The translations under genes were made by a program, and so were the position numbers. Of a stretch of 64,000 bases of DNA, positions 34,101 through 42,600 are shown piece after piece. Numbering within the stretch: position 1 is the first letter of the stretch; each line of letters opens with the position of its first letter. This DNA is from Legionella sp. GTDB taxonomy: Bacteria > Pseudomonadota > Gammaproteobacteria > Legionellales > Legionellaceae. The notes under the pieces were generated by a model. That model was not told the DNA's origin and searched no databases. It saw only the letters and a list, made by a program, of their open reading frames with translations. Location: contig JARLJR010000008.1 of assembly GCA_031291095.1 (NCBI GenBank), positions 80,367 through 144,366 on the forward strand. The letters run 5' to 3'.

Positions 34101-34642
34101 ATGAACAGCATAATGATTTATGCGAAGCCTTAGCAACGCTTGAAACGGCTATTGAAAAAATGGATCAGGAAACTCGAGTTCGTCTTGAAAATACCTTTGA
34201 TGAAGTAAACACTTCATTTAAGGCACTTTTCCCACGCCTTTTTGGTGGTGGCCGTGCGCAACTCGAATTAACTTGTGATAATTTGTTAGAAGCTGGTATT
34301 GTAGTAATGGCACAGCCGCCCGGGAAACGAAATAGTACGATTCATTTGTTATCCGGTGGGGAAAAAGCCATGACTGCGGTGGCTTTAGTATTTGCTATTT
34401 TCCAGTTAAATCCTTCACCATTTTGTATGCTGGATGAGGTGGATGCGCCTTTAGATGACGTTAACGTAGGGCGTTTTTGCGCGATGGTAAAAGAGATGTC
34501 ACAATATGTACAGTTCCTTTTTATTACTCATAATAAAGTAACGATGGAGTTGGCAGATCATTTAATGGGGGTAACTATGCGTGAACCTGGTGTTTCTCGC
34601 TTGGTTGCTGTTGATGTAACACAAGCTTTGGCTATGGAGTAA
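31148..34642 (+). CDS. smc: SMC chromosome segregation ATPase
   Basis: The 1164-residue structural maintenance of chromosomes protein. The Walker A motif GPNGCGKSN is at about 31-39. Long coiled coils at about 165-500 and 660-1000 flank a hinge (about 512-640; GVSAWTDKPRLMDVL). The signature LLSGGEKAMTA is at about 1066-1076 and the Walker B CMLDEVDAPLDD at about 1092. All parts expected of an active head are intact. It condenses and separates sister chromosomes with ScpA and ScpB, which are not in the window. zipA follows after three bases, so the two form one operon. Confidence 0.97.
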   Translation: MHLKQLKLAGFKSFVDPTVVYFPSQLVAVVGPNGCGKSNIIDAVRWVMGESSARNLRGESMTDVIFNGSSNRKPVGQASVELIFDNSLGRLTGPFASYGEIAVKRLVTRAGDSFYYLNGSRCRRKDITDIFLGTGAGARGYSIIGQGTISQLIEARPEDLRVFLEEAAGVSKYKERRKETLQRIAHTRENLTRVADIRDELDKQLQRLERQAKAAERYLILKDEEQLCRAEILALKWRDFVAQQQVKQRELQDLAVSHAEQQSLLTKANTERVIFNEKLYDADEQTQQIQATFYQLGTEIARLEETTQQQAREKKRLEQDQQQMQDDWQVAEEQLKQDQEELLQCQQKAESLDLQLAKLRTQFKEQEGLSQESQKQQVQWDMRWQEVQAQANNLKREFQVAQVNAQHLEQKQQQTIIRLEKLQLEQESISITELQETRNDLEKQREKLIENQQFDEAQLKECQEHSSQLRTKAQETEQQLHQLQDEFHRANSEHAALQAAQRAARQGMQTNKNGVSAWTDKPRLMDVLQVEPKWQVACERVLDEALHAYVLETFEELWPQREICERQGENIVTLRAVTEQTTTRSCLIDKIQGTVPAHVHPLEHIFTAEHFDEALSWLPELAEYQSIITPDGFWLGNGWVKFVPAKEQDELGLLARQQKIGDLTQVVASLEQKIAALREQRDQYHQEVQKSIQDIELQQLNVNSGNEALRTNSAALSTNEQAILHAEKLAATLADECEELQMVLEETVAEHMTIKERLQELEGQCQESELQQEQCLHEKQEWLNALASQNKQVEEARMALHHAEIEYDREKNKIQQLGDRIAREQERLDILQERLESLALLCLQSENPGTELKEQLEHLLLQQAEVEMQLTMSREQQAQLRIDLEDLEKNILNCDLEVKRVQELIGQARMEEQALAVRASSVQESLDESSLQAQAVLEQIPQDISQGMREDELLALTDKIKRLGAINLAAIEEFASEQQRKVYLDEQHNDLCEALATLETAIEKMDQETRVRLENTFDEVNTSFKALFPRLFGGGRAQLELTCDNLLEAGIVVMAQPPGKRNSTIHLLSGGEKAMTAVALVFAIFQLNPSPFCMLDEVDAPLDDVNVGRFCAMVKEMSQYVQFLFITHNKVTMELADHLMGVTMREPGVSRLVAVDVTQALAME

Positions 34643-34645
34643 ATA

Positions 34646-35449
34646 ATGCAGGCAAATTGGAGTTTGATTCTTAATGTCCTGTTGTTGATTGGGGTAATAG
34701 TTGCCATTGGGCGCTTAATGAAGGCTCGTAGACAGGGCTTAAACACAGAACGACAACCGAGCAGGGGACGAGCAGAGAAAAATCCTGCTTATAATGGCCC
34801 AAGTTATGGTGATGACATCATTGCTGTACGAAAGCTAAATAATGAATCTGCGGCCGCAGAGGAAATAAAAAGAAACAGCGCTAACCCACCACAGCCTCGA
34901 TTAATTCCTGAAGATGAAGCACCTGTTTTAAATACGGGTACGCAGGCAGCACCTAAAATTGATTTAGGAAATGTTGACGAATATGAGCAAGAAACAGCTG
35001 AAGATATGACGGCGACAGGGCCAACACTCATGATGTTTTTACTTGCGAAGGAAAGCAGACAGTTTGCTGGTTATGAGTTATTACAAACTGTTTTAGCTGC
35101 GGGATTACGTTTCGGGGATAATGGTTTATTTCACCGCCACCAATTTACTAACGGTGATGGTCCTATTATATGCAGCTTAGCAGCAGCAACCGCTACCGGC
35201 ATTTTTGACTTGCAGAATATCGGTGCTTTTACTGTGCGCGGCTTGTGCCTTTACATGCAGGCAACGAATAATCCCAAGGTTGATGCACAACGCTTTGCGA
35301 CTATGCTAGATACTGCCAGACAATTAAGTGATGGCTTAGACGCACATTTGTTAGATGAACAGCGCCGGCCTTTAACTGAGGAGCGTATTGAGCGTTATCA
35401 GCAAATATTACATTTGAATCATGCTCATCTTGATGCCGCTTTAGCATAG
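34646..35449 (+). CDS. zipA: ZipA, FtsZ membrane anchor
   Basis: ZipA tethers FtsZ to the membrane at the division site. The 267-residue protein has an N-terminal helix (about 6-26, preceded only by MQANW), a charged Pro/Asn-rich linker (about 30-125) and a C-terminal FtsZ-binding domain from about 130 (LMMFLLAKESRQFAGYELLQTVLAAGLRFGD is within it). The placement right after smc is usual in gammaproteobacteria. The ligA gene that often follows is not present; a repeat and an accessory gene come next. Confidence 0.92.
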   Translation: MQANWSLILNVLLLIGVIVAIGRLMKARRQGLNTERQPSRGRAEKNPAYNGPSYGDDIIAVRKLNNESAAAEEIKRNSANPPQPRLIPEDEAPVLNTGTQAAPKIDLGNVDEYEQETAEDMTATGPTLMMFLLAKESRQFAGYELLQTVLAAGLRFGDNGLFHRHQFTNGDGPIICSLAAATATGIFDLQNIGAFTVRGLCLYMQATNNPKVDAQRFATMLDTARQLSDGLDAHLLDEQRRPLTEERIERYQQILHLNHAHLDAALA

Positions 35450-35470
35450 TCCACGTGGTTCAAAAACAGC

Positions 35471-35555
35471 CGTCATTGTGAAAGCAAGGGGCAATCCAGG
35501 ATAGATAACAAAGCATTGTTCTGGGTTGTTTCGCTGCGTTCACAAGCAATGATGG
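35471..35555. repeat. Palindromic repeat, family D (CGTCATTGTGAA ends)
   Basis: It begins CGTCATTGTGAAAGCAAGG and ends TTCACAAGCAATGATG, with inner GCAATCCAGG and CTGGGTTG arms. A relative sits at 55719-55799. It fills the gap after zipA. Confidence 0.7.
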
Positions 35556-35683
35556 GTAAATGTTTCAGTTTTTTAGATTTATTGATGTCGCCCTGTCCAT
35601 AAAATATTAATTTTGATTTAAAAATATATTCCATGATAAAATTTAGCTCTGTTTAAAACAAATAAGGGTTGATAGATTTTATT

Positions 35684-37228
35684 ATGAAAAGAAAGTTCGA
35701 AGTAAACACCTCAATTTTGCCATACAAGAAACCAAAGTATCATGTAGGGGAATTAAAAAAACAGTGTGATACAGGAGTAACTCTTGTAAAACAGCACAAA
35801 TATTATGATGCTTTCAACACGTTTGAAAACGTCTATGCAATGTGCATTGCTATCGAGCAAAATATTAATGGTCCGGATTCTCAAGATATCAACGAGTATT
35901 TTTCTGAAAAATATGTAAGGGAAAATGACCCAGAATATTTTCTAGTTAAAAGCATCGCTGCCTTTAGTGCTTTTCAATTGAGCTTGCTCTTGGGAAATGC
36001 TGAGGGTGAAGATGTTTCAAGTGATACCTTTCAAAAATCTTGGCACTGGGCGAATGAGGCTGAGGCGCGATATAAACGCGTTTTGCAACAGGCTAGCGCC
36101 TCTGAAACCCCAATTAAACACAGACTCGTGCAGGTTTTATTTCACAAAGGCTACTTAATTGAAGGGCGCAATGTTCAAGGTTCAGCTGAGGCGCTTTATG
36201 GTGAGGCACGAGCAATTTGTATCAAAATCAACGATGAACAAAATGCGGCATTAGCTAGTTTTAAATTGGGCAAATGTTTACAACTTTTATCCCAGGAAGA
36301 TGTTGTGCAATCAATAGAGCTTCTTACTAATGCTTATAAGTACTATATCGAAAAGGTAGGCTCAGCTGATGTTTCAGTGGAGGTTGTTTTTGTTGCTTAT
36401 TACTTAGCCATTAGTCATTTAAGACTAGTATCACCTCAATATAACGAAGCAGCAGCTTATTTTTACAAGGCTTTTGAGAGTGCACCTTTTTTAGGTGAGT
36501 GCGGTCCTTCTTCAGAGTCTCTTGCCCTAGCCGCTGCTTTGTCTTTAAAAAGCCCTATACCTGATTTCAACAACTCATGGAATCTACTTAAGAGGCATCA
36601 AGAGAACTTTAATGACGCATATATACCCATCAATAACTTATGGGCAGGATGTCTTTTTATGGAGCTTTCTATTGAAGCCTTTGCGAAATGCCCCAACAGT
36701 CCAGAGGCAATAGAATATTTGAATAATGTCCTGCTGCTTGTTAATGAATATCTGGATCTGGAAGGTATGGGGGCTGAGGAGTTACGGCCCATGTTTACCC
36801 AAAATTTAGCAAGATTAATCGGAAACGGATATGCCTTACTTAAGGATTTTGCTAAAGCCGAAGAATACTATGGTTATTCAGAGCAATTTATGAACCAATG
36901 CCAGCCAGAGGATGCTCTGTTGGCTCATGTTGAACTCCTGCAATCGAAAATAATGCATTTACCGCATCTAAAGCTAAATCCTCCTTCACTAATGGATATT
37001 CACGAGTTAAAAACGATTCAGGCACGTCAAAAGGAGACTAAGTTAGATAGGTTTCCTGAATTGAATCTAAATGTAGGGAAAAATTATAGTTATCGAGTAG
37101 AGAGAGCATGTGAGATACACGATTCTCTTCTTCGTCATTGCCACGCCAATTTTTTCCGGCTGATGCAAGTAAAAGAGCGAGCAGGGCTTGTCGATTTGGA
37201 TATAATAGCCGTCAACTCTTATAAATAA
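35684..37228 (+). CDS. Helical-repeat (TPR-like) protein, accessory
   Basis: A 514-residue soluble protein with no signal peptide or membrane helix. Most of it is predicted to be paired helices of the TPR kind: for example ARYKRVLQQASASETPIKHRLVQVL, ALYGEARAICIKINDEQNAALASFKLG and EAAAYFYKAFESAP. No enzyme motif is visible. The N-terminus is basic (MKRKFEVNTS). The ATG at 35684 is the first Met; AAGGG lies 15 bases upstream, too far to be ideal, so a TTG at 35669 remains possible. It separates zipA from murF, two housekeeping blocks, with repeats on both sides. Effector status is possible but unproven. Confidence 0.55.
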   Translation: MKRKFEVNTSILPYKKPKYHVGELKKQCDTGVTLVKQHKYYDAFNTFENVYAMCIAIEQNINGPDSQDINEYFSEKYVRENDPEYFLVKSIAAFSAFQLSLLLGNAEGEDVSSDTFQKSWHWANEAEARYKRVLQQASASETPIKHRLVQVLFHKGYLIEGRNVQGSAEALYGEARAICIKINDEQNAALASFKLGKCLQLLSQEDVVQSIELLTNAYKYYIEKVGSADVSVEVVFVAYYLAISHLRLVSPQYNEAAAYFYKAFESAPFLGECGPSSESLALAAALSLKSPIPDFNNSWNLLKRHQENFNDAYIPINNLWAGCLFMELSIEAFAKCPNSPEAIEYLNNVLLLVNEYLDLEGMGAEELRPMFTQNLARLIGNGYALLKDFAKAEEYYGYSEQFMNQCQPEDALLAHVELLQSKIMHLPHLKLNPPSLMDIHELKTIQARQKETKLDRFPELNLNVGKNYSYRVERACEIHDSLLRHCHANFFRLMQVKERAGLVDLDIIAVNSYK

Positions 37229-37237
37229 TTAGTGTAA

Positions 37238-37257
37238 CCTGGTTGCTTGCAACCAGG
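37238..37257. repeat. Palindromic repeat, family B (CCTGGTTGC-TT-GCAACCAGG)
   Basis: Nine-base perfect arms with a two-base loop, followed by ACTTCCTTTAAGG. The same palindrome and flank occur at 50413-50432 in the same orientation, so copies lie on both sides of the wall/division cluster. Confidence 0.75.
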
Positions 37258-37364
37258 ACTTCCTTTAAGGTAGAACGTAACTAAAACCACCGCTTCATAC
37301 AATACCCCTTGAACTCCAAGCTAAAGTGTTAGTACACTAGACTTTTGGTCTTTCCTTAATACAT

Positions 37365-38693
37365 ATGAATTTAAATACAGTTGCTGCATTACTTGCTCAA
37401 TCATGTCAGATTAATGCTGAAGTTACCGGTATTTGCACTGATAGTCGCGAAATAAAACAGGGAAATTTGTTTGTTGCGATTCAGGGGGGGAATTTTGACG
37501 GACATGAATTTATTAAAGAGGCGGAAACAAAAGGTGCTTTGGCCGCTATTGTTAAGCATGCGATAGCAGGAGTGAGTATTCCTCAGTTTTTAGTGCAAGA
37601 CCCACTACAGGCTTTAGCTAAAATTGCTGCCGCTCATCGTCAAGATATTCATTGCCCAGTTATTGCTTTAACTGGCTCGAATGGTAAAACCACCACCAAG
37701 GAAATGATCGCTGCTATTTTGCCTGCACCGTCACATGCAACCAAAGGCAACTTAAATAATCATATCGGCGCTCCTTTAAGCGTATTACAGCTTACGAGCC
37801 AACATCGTTATGCCGTTTTTGAATTGGGGGCGAACCACCCAGGTGAAATTGCACATACTGTGGCAATTGTTCATCCTGATGTAACACTCATTAACAATAT
37901 TGCACCGGCTCATGTAGAAGGTTTTGGTTCGATTGACGGAGTTGCTCGTGCTAAAGGTGAGATCCATCAAGGTCTTGCAACAGCAGGTACGGCCGTAATC
38001 AATGATGATGACAGCTATGCTCATTTTTGGGATGATCTGTTAACGGATAAAAAAGTAGTACGTTTTTCAATCGAACATCCAGCAGATATTTATGCGCAAG
38101 ATATTCGTTTAGATGCTCGAGGATGCGGGCAATTTTCTTTAATTCTGCCTAATGGACGAGCGGATATCCAATTGAATGTTCCCGGATTGCACAATATACG
38201 TAATGCCTTAGCTGCTGCTGCATGCTGCTATGCGATTGGCATTGCGATTAAAGATATTCAACAGGGATTAACTAATTTTGGCGGGGTGAAAGGACGATTG
38301 ACCATATTGTCTGGTAAAAATCAATCTACCGTAATTGATGATACCTATAATGCAAATTTACGCTCTGTTCTGGCGGCTTTAGAGGTTTTAGCTGAGCGCC
38401 CAGGTAAAAAGGTATTCGTTTTTGGCGATATGGGGGAATTAGGTGCTTGGGCTACTCAGCATCACCAAGAAGTAGGGCTTGCTGCTCGTCACTTAGGTAT
38501 CGATTTACTGCTGAGTTGTGGTGCATTGAGTAAATTGGCTGCTGAGTCATTTGGCTCTGGTGGTAAGCACTTTGAGAATAAGGATCTTTTGGTTGAAAGT
38601 TTAGTCAATGAGTTGTCTGCTGATACAGTTGTCTTAGTGAAAGGATCACGATCTAGTGCTATGGAAAAAATTGTGAATAAACTGCTTAATTGA
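37365..38693 (+). CDS. murF: MurF, UDP-MurNAc-tripeptide D-Ala-D-Ala ligase
   Basis: It adds D-Ala-D-Ala to UDP-MurNAc-tripeptide, the last cytoplasmic step of the nucleotide precursor. The 442-residue Mur ligase has an N-terminal uridine-binding domain (DSREIKQGNLFVAIQGGNFDGHEF), the ATP loop TGSNGKTTTKEM at about 102-113 and a C-terminal domain with DDTYNANLRSVLAAL. No clear ribosome site precedes the ATG at 37365; the bases before it are pyrimidine-rich. It begins the cluster here, since murE and ftsI are not in the space upstream. Confidence 0.95.
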   Translation: MNLNTVAALLAQSCQINAEVTGICTDSREIKQGNLFVAIQGGNFDGHEFIKEAETKGALAAIVKHAIAGVSIPQFLVQDPLQALAKIAAAHRQDIHCPVIALTGSNGKTTTKEMIAAILPAPSHATKGNLNNHIGAPLSVLQLTSQHRYAVFELGANHPGEIAHTVAIVHPDVTLINNIAPAHVEGFGSIDGVARAKGEIHQGLATAGTAVINDDDSYAHFWDDLLTDKKVVRFSIEHPADIYAQDIRLDARGCGQFSLILPNGRADIQLNVPGLHNIRNALAAAACCYAIGIAIKDIQQGLTNFGGVKGRLTILSGKNQSTVIDDTYNANLRSVLAALEVLAERPGKKVFVFGDMGELGAWATQHHQEVGLAARHLGIDLLLSCGALSKLAAESFGSGGKHFENKDLLVESLVNELSADTVVLVKGSRSSAMEKIVNKLLN

Positions 38694-38792
38694 TACGGCC
38701 TGAGTATGATATGCTTGGCCACTTTTTTTTCCATGCCGTGAATGTCGTTGATTGTCGTGAGTATTCACCTAAGGTGGTAATATAAGGAAAAC

Positions 38793-38880
38793 TGTAGCCT
38801 GGATGGAGCGCAGCGTAATCCGGGTCGTGCCTAACTCAGGCTTCGATCCTTGATTAAGCTTCGCCACAATACGGGCTACG
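38793..38880. repeat. Palindromic repeat, family E (GTAGCC...GGGCTACG)
   Basis: It starts GTAGCCTGGATGGAGCGCAG and ends AATACGGGCTACG, an 88-bp element of a kind common in gammaproteobacterial intergenic DNA. It lies in the 288-base gap between murF and mraY, which otherwise holds nothing evident except the mraY promoter region. Confidence 0.7.
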
Positions 38881-38981
38881 TTTTCTTGTATTGGCGCCAT
38901 TAGGTGAATGCTTACGTTTTTTTTGCGTATAATGCAATACGATAGATCTTAAGGTGCTATTTTAACAAGAGGAACAACAAT

Positions 38982-40067
38982 ATGCTCTACTGGCTAACGC
39001 AGTTATTTCAAGGACAATATCATGCGTTACGTGTGTTTCAATATTTGACATTTAGATCCATTTTAGCTGCATTAACCGCATTGATCGTAGGCTTGGTTTG
39101 TGGACCTTATACGATTCGCTGGTTACGTAATATGCAGATTGGTCAGATGGTTCGTGACGACGGTCCTCAGTCGCATTTGTCAAAAGCGGGCACCCCAACT
39201 ATGGGCGGGATCTTGATTCTGCTTGCTGTTACTGTAAGTTGTTTGCTCTGGGGCGATTTGCAACAGTCCAGCTTATGGCTGGTATTGCTCGTGACCTTAG
39301 GTAACGGGATTGTTGGTTGGGTCGATGATTATCGTAAATTGGTTTTAAAAAATAGTAAAGGCTTGCCAGGACGTTGGAAGTATTTTTGGCAGTCGGTGAT
39401 CGCACTTATTGCCGTAGTTTATTTGTACATGAATGCTACGTTACCGGTACATACTCAATTAACCTTACCATTCTTTAAATCAGTGACCATTGGTCTGGGA
39501 GTATTTTTCCCTGTTCTAGCTTATTTTGTCATTGTAGGTAGTTCAAATGCGGTGAATTTGACGGATGGCTTAGATGGTTTAGCCATTATGCCGATTGTTA
39601 TGGTGGCCGGAGCTTTGGGTATTTTTGCCTATGCCTCCAGTAATGCTGTACATGCCCATTACTTAGGAATTCCCTTTGTCCCTAATGAAGGTGAGTTAAC
39701 CATTTTCTGTGCGTCCATTGTTGGCGCCGGCCTTGGGTTCCTTTGGTACAATAGTTATCCAGCCCAATTGTTTATGGGCGATGTAGGTTCATTGGCTCTA
39801 GGCGCAGCTTTAGGGATTGTAGCTATCGTGGTTCGCCAAGAATTAGTATTGCTCTTGATGGGTGGTTTGTTTGTGATCGAAACGCTTTCGGTAATTTTAC
39901 AAGTGGGTTACTTTAAATATACTCATGGCAAGCGGTTATTTCGTATGGCACCACTGCATCATCATTTTGAATTAAAAGGTTGGTCTGAGCCAAAGATAAT
40001 CGTGCGTTTTTGGATTATCACTGTTGTATTTGTGTTATGCGGATTGGCTACTTTAAAACTTCGATAG
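38982..40067 (+). CDS. mraY: MraY, phospho-MurNAc-pentapeptide translocase
   Basis: An inner-membrane enzyme that moves phospho-MurNAc-pentapeptide onto undecaprenyl phosphate to make lipid I. The 361-residue protein has ten membrane helices. Motifs include [10 protein letters not shown], the catalytic Asp pair in WVDDYRK, the motif [13 protein letters not shown] and the loop [20 protein letters not shown], about eight bases before the ATG, is the ribosome site. MurD follows after 13 bases. Confidence 0.97.
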   Translation: MLYWLTQLFQGQYHALRVFQYLTFRSILAALTALIVGLVCGPYTIRWLRNMQIGQMVRDDGPQSHLSKAGTPTMGGILILLAVTVSCLLWGDLQQSSLWLVLLVTLGNGIVGWVDDYRKLVLKNSKGLPGRWKYFWQSVIALIAVVYLYMNATLPVHTQLTLPFFKSVTIGLGVFFPVLAYFVIVGSSNAVNLTDGLDGLAIMPIVMVAGALGIFAYASSNAVHAHYLGIPFVPNEGELTIFCASIVGAGLGFLWYNSYPAQLFMGDVGSLALGAALGIVAIVVRQELVLLLMGGLFVIETLSVILQVGYFKYTHGKRLFRMAPLHHHFELKGWSEPKIIVRFWIITVVFVLCGLATLKLR

Positions 40068-40080
40068 GCAAGGTGCATTC

Positions 40081-41412
40081 ATGAAACATCCTCTATATTT
40101 AGTTGCAGGTTTAGGTAAAACAGGGCTTTCAGTAGCACGTTATTTGCATAGAAATAACAAGCCGTTTGTTGCTTTTGATACACGGCCGCAAGCCCCTAAT
40201 TTAGTCGAATTTGCTGCTGAATTTCCGGAGGTTACTGTTTATACGCAACAGCTTCCTGAGGAAGTACTAGGTCAATTAACGGACATTATCGCCAGTCCGG
40301 GCTTAGCCTTGGATATGCCTTTTTTAAATCAGGCAAGGGCCGCAGGCATTTCTATCTATGGAGATATTGAATGTCTGGCACGTGAAATCCATGCTCCAGT
40401 GATTGCGATCACGGGAACTAACGGGAAGTCCACAGTAACTACTTTAGTCGGTGAAATGGCAAAGGCAGCCGGATTTAATGTCGCTGTTGCAGGCAATATT
40501 GGTACCCCTGTATTAGATATGCTTGATGATGAGCATCAGTATGACTTGTGGGTTTTAGAACTATCAAGCTTTCAGCTGGATTTAACCCACTCCTTAAAAC
40601 CAGTTGCAGCGACCATCCTTAATGTATCGCCCGATCATCTAGATAGACATCATACGATGGAGGCTTATATTGCTGCCAAACAACGTGTGTATCATCAGGC
40701 AGACGTTTCGCTTTATAATCGTGAAGATGTGCACACGATGCCAGCTTTATCAACACACTCAATTTCTTTTGGTCAAGATGCACCTACAGCAGGAAGTTGG
40801 GGCTTAATTAATCAAGACGGAAAAATTTATTTAGCTAAAGGAACTACTTGCATTTTGACTGCAGAGTCTGTATTAATCAAAGGAGTACATAATTGGCTCA
40901 ATGCTTTGGCCGCATGTGCTTTAGCTGATGCCGCAGGGATTGCGCAGTCGCATAGTGTAAATGTACTGACTACGTTCTCTGGTTTATCTCATCGCTGTCA
41001 GTGGGTGCGTACCCTCGATGGCGTTGAATGGATAAACGATTCAAAAGGGACAAATATTGGTGCGACAATCTCTGCAATTAATGGAATAGGAGGTTCTATG
41101 CAAGGAAGGATTGTGCTTATCGCGGGGGGGCAGGGAAAAGGGGCTGATTTTACTGAATTGGCGCAACCCATCGCAGATTTTGTTCGCTCTATTGTTTTAA
41201 TTGGTGAAGATGCCGATAAAATTGAAGCGGCTTTGGCTGATGTGGTTCCAATCGCGCGAGCTTCTTCATTAGACAATGCGGTGGAAGTAGCCAAAATGCA
41301 AGCAAGACCCGGGGATGTGGTTTTGTTATCTCCAGCGTGTGCCAGTTTGGATATGTTCCGTGATTTTAATCATCGCGGAGAATTATTTACTTCTCTTGTA
41401 TGTGGACTTTAG
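40081..41412 (+). CDS. murD: MurD, UDP-MurNAc-L-alanine D-glutamate ligase
   Basis: It adds D-glutamate to UDP-MurNAc-L-Ala in the cytoplasm. The 443-residue ligase has an N-terminal Rossmann domain (LVAGLGKTGLSVARYL), the ATP loop AITGTNGKSTVTTLV at about 115-125 and the C-terminal region (VLLSPACASLDMFRDFNHRG) that binds glutamate. A run of seven G at 41124 to 41130 is inside the gene, but the frame is intact. ftsW begins three bases after the stop. Confidence 0.96.
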   Translation: MKHPLYLVAGLGKTGLSVARYLHRNNKPFVAFDTRPQAPNLVEFAAEFPEVTVYTQQLPEEVLGQLTDIIASPGLALDMPFLNQARAAGISIYGDIECLAREIHAPVIAITGTNGKSTVTTLVGEMAKAAGFNVAVAGNIGTPVLDMLDDEHQYDLWVLELSSFQLDLTHSLKPVAATILNVSPDHLDRHHTMEAYIAAKQRVYHQADVSLYNREDVHTMPALSTHSISFGQDAPTAGSWGLINQDGKIYLAKGTTCILTAESVLIKGVHNWLNALAACALADAAGIAQSHSVNVLTTFSGLSHRCQWVRTLDGVEWINDSKGTNIGATISAINGIGGSMQGRIVLIAGGQGKGADFTELAQPIADFVRSIVLIGEDADKIEAALADVVPIARASSLDNAVEVAKMQARPGDVVLLSPACASLDMFRDFNHRGELFTSLVCGL

Positions 41413-41415
41413 GGC

Positions 41416-42591
41416 ATGAAACCAAGACACGTTAATCAAAGAGGTAAACCTGTAAGCAAACCCATTTCTCTTTATGACAAATGGCTGATTAGCGTTGTCA
41501 TTGGTTTATTAATTATTGGCTTGATGATGGTTGCGTCAAGCTCAGTCATGATTTCTACTAAATATTTTCATCAACCCTTTCATTTCTTAATTCGTCAGGC
41601 TTGCTATTTATTTGCGGGTTTAATGATTGCCCTTATTGTGGTGCGTACGGACAGCAGCTTTTGGGAGCGTATTAGTGGGCCCATGCTCATGGTCTGTTTA
41701 TTCATGCTACTTATAGTATTAATTCCAGGAATTGGAAAAATGGTGAATGGTAGTCGACGTTGGTTGTCGGTTGGGCCAATAGGGGTGCAAGTTTCTGAAA
41801 TTGCAAAGCTTACTATGATTTTTTACCTCGCAGGCTACCTGGTTCGCCAGCAAAAAGCAGTAAGCGAGAGTATTTTGGGCTTCATCAAGCCCATGGTGGT
41901 TTTGGGTGTGGTTTCCGTATTATTGTTACGTGAGCCTGATTTTGGTGCAACCGTAGTGATTTCCGGCACGGTTATGGCCATGTTATTTCTAGCTGGGGTT
42001 AAATTACGGTACTATATAGGGTTATTGCTCATAGTTATGGGTGCGCTGGCTTTCTTGGCAGTTTCTTCCCCTTACCGACTTGCTCGTTTAACCGCATTTT
42101 TAGATCCTTGGGCTGATCAGTATAATAGTGGCTATCAGTTGACGCAGTCATTGATTGCCTTTGGACGTGGTGGCTGGTTTGGTGCAGGCCTAGGGGAGAG
42201 TATTCAGAAGTTATTGTATTTGCCGGAAGCACACACCGATTTTTTATTCGCAGTGTTAGCAGAAGAGTTAGGTTTAGTGGGCATTTTGATGGTCATTGCC
42301 TTGTATAGTATCCTGGTAATTCGTGGTCTGACGATTGCGTACAATGCGTTTGTACAGGAACGGTTTTTTGCATCATATACAGCCTACGGATTGACCTTTT
42401 GGTTAGGGCTGCAAGCAACTATTAACATGGGGGTAAACTCAGGTTTACTGCCTACAAAAGGGTTAACTTTACCACTGATGAGTTACGGTGGTGCAAGTAT
42501 GGTAATTAATTGTGTGGTCATAGCATTATTATTGCGCATCGATCATGAAAATCGTTGGCAGGCTTTAGGATTAAAACCGCTGTCAGCATAA
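41416..42591 (+). CDS. ftsW: FtsW, septal SEDS glycosyltransferase
   Basis: A SEDS-family membrane protein that polymerises septal glycan with FtsI. The 391-residue product has about ten membrane helices and the conserved ends KLTMIFYLAGYL, GREPDFG-like LLREPDFGATVVI, GRGGWFGAGLGES and LPLMSYGGASM. The catalytic Asp in W-G-x-D-family SEDS proteins aligns near LREPDFG/WADQYNSGYQ. The ATG follows murD almost directly. In most relatives murG comes next; here murC does. Confidence 0.95.
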   Translation: MKPRHVNQRGKPVSKPISLYDKWLISVVIGLLIIGLMMVASSSVMISTKYFHQPFHFLIRQACYLFAGLMIALIVVRTDSSFWERISGPMLMVCLFMLLIVLIPGIGKMVNGSRRWLSVGPIGVQVSEIAKLTMIFYLAGYLVRQQKAVSESILGFIKPMVVLGVVSVLLLREPDFGATVVISGTVMAMLFLAGVKLRYYIGLLLIVMGALAFLAVSSPYRLARLTAFLDPWADQYNSGYQLTQSLIAFGRGGWFGAGLGESIQKLLYLPEAHTDFLFAVLAEELGLVGILMVIALYSILVIRGLTIAYNAFVQERFFASYTAYGLTFWLGLQATINMGVNSGLLPTKGLTLPLMSYGGASMVINCVVIALLLRIDHENRWQALGLKPLSA

Positions 42592-42600
42592 GGGGGAATT

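Noticed and set aside
31148..34642. Gln/Glu-rich repeats in the smc gene that look like low-complexity expansion
   Set aside because: This is ordinary SMC coiled coil with heptad spacing and intact head motifs.
41124..41130. Run of seven G in murD as a possible frameshift
   Set aside because: The frame continues through to the conserved C-terminal motifs with the normal MurD length.
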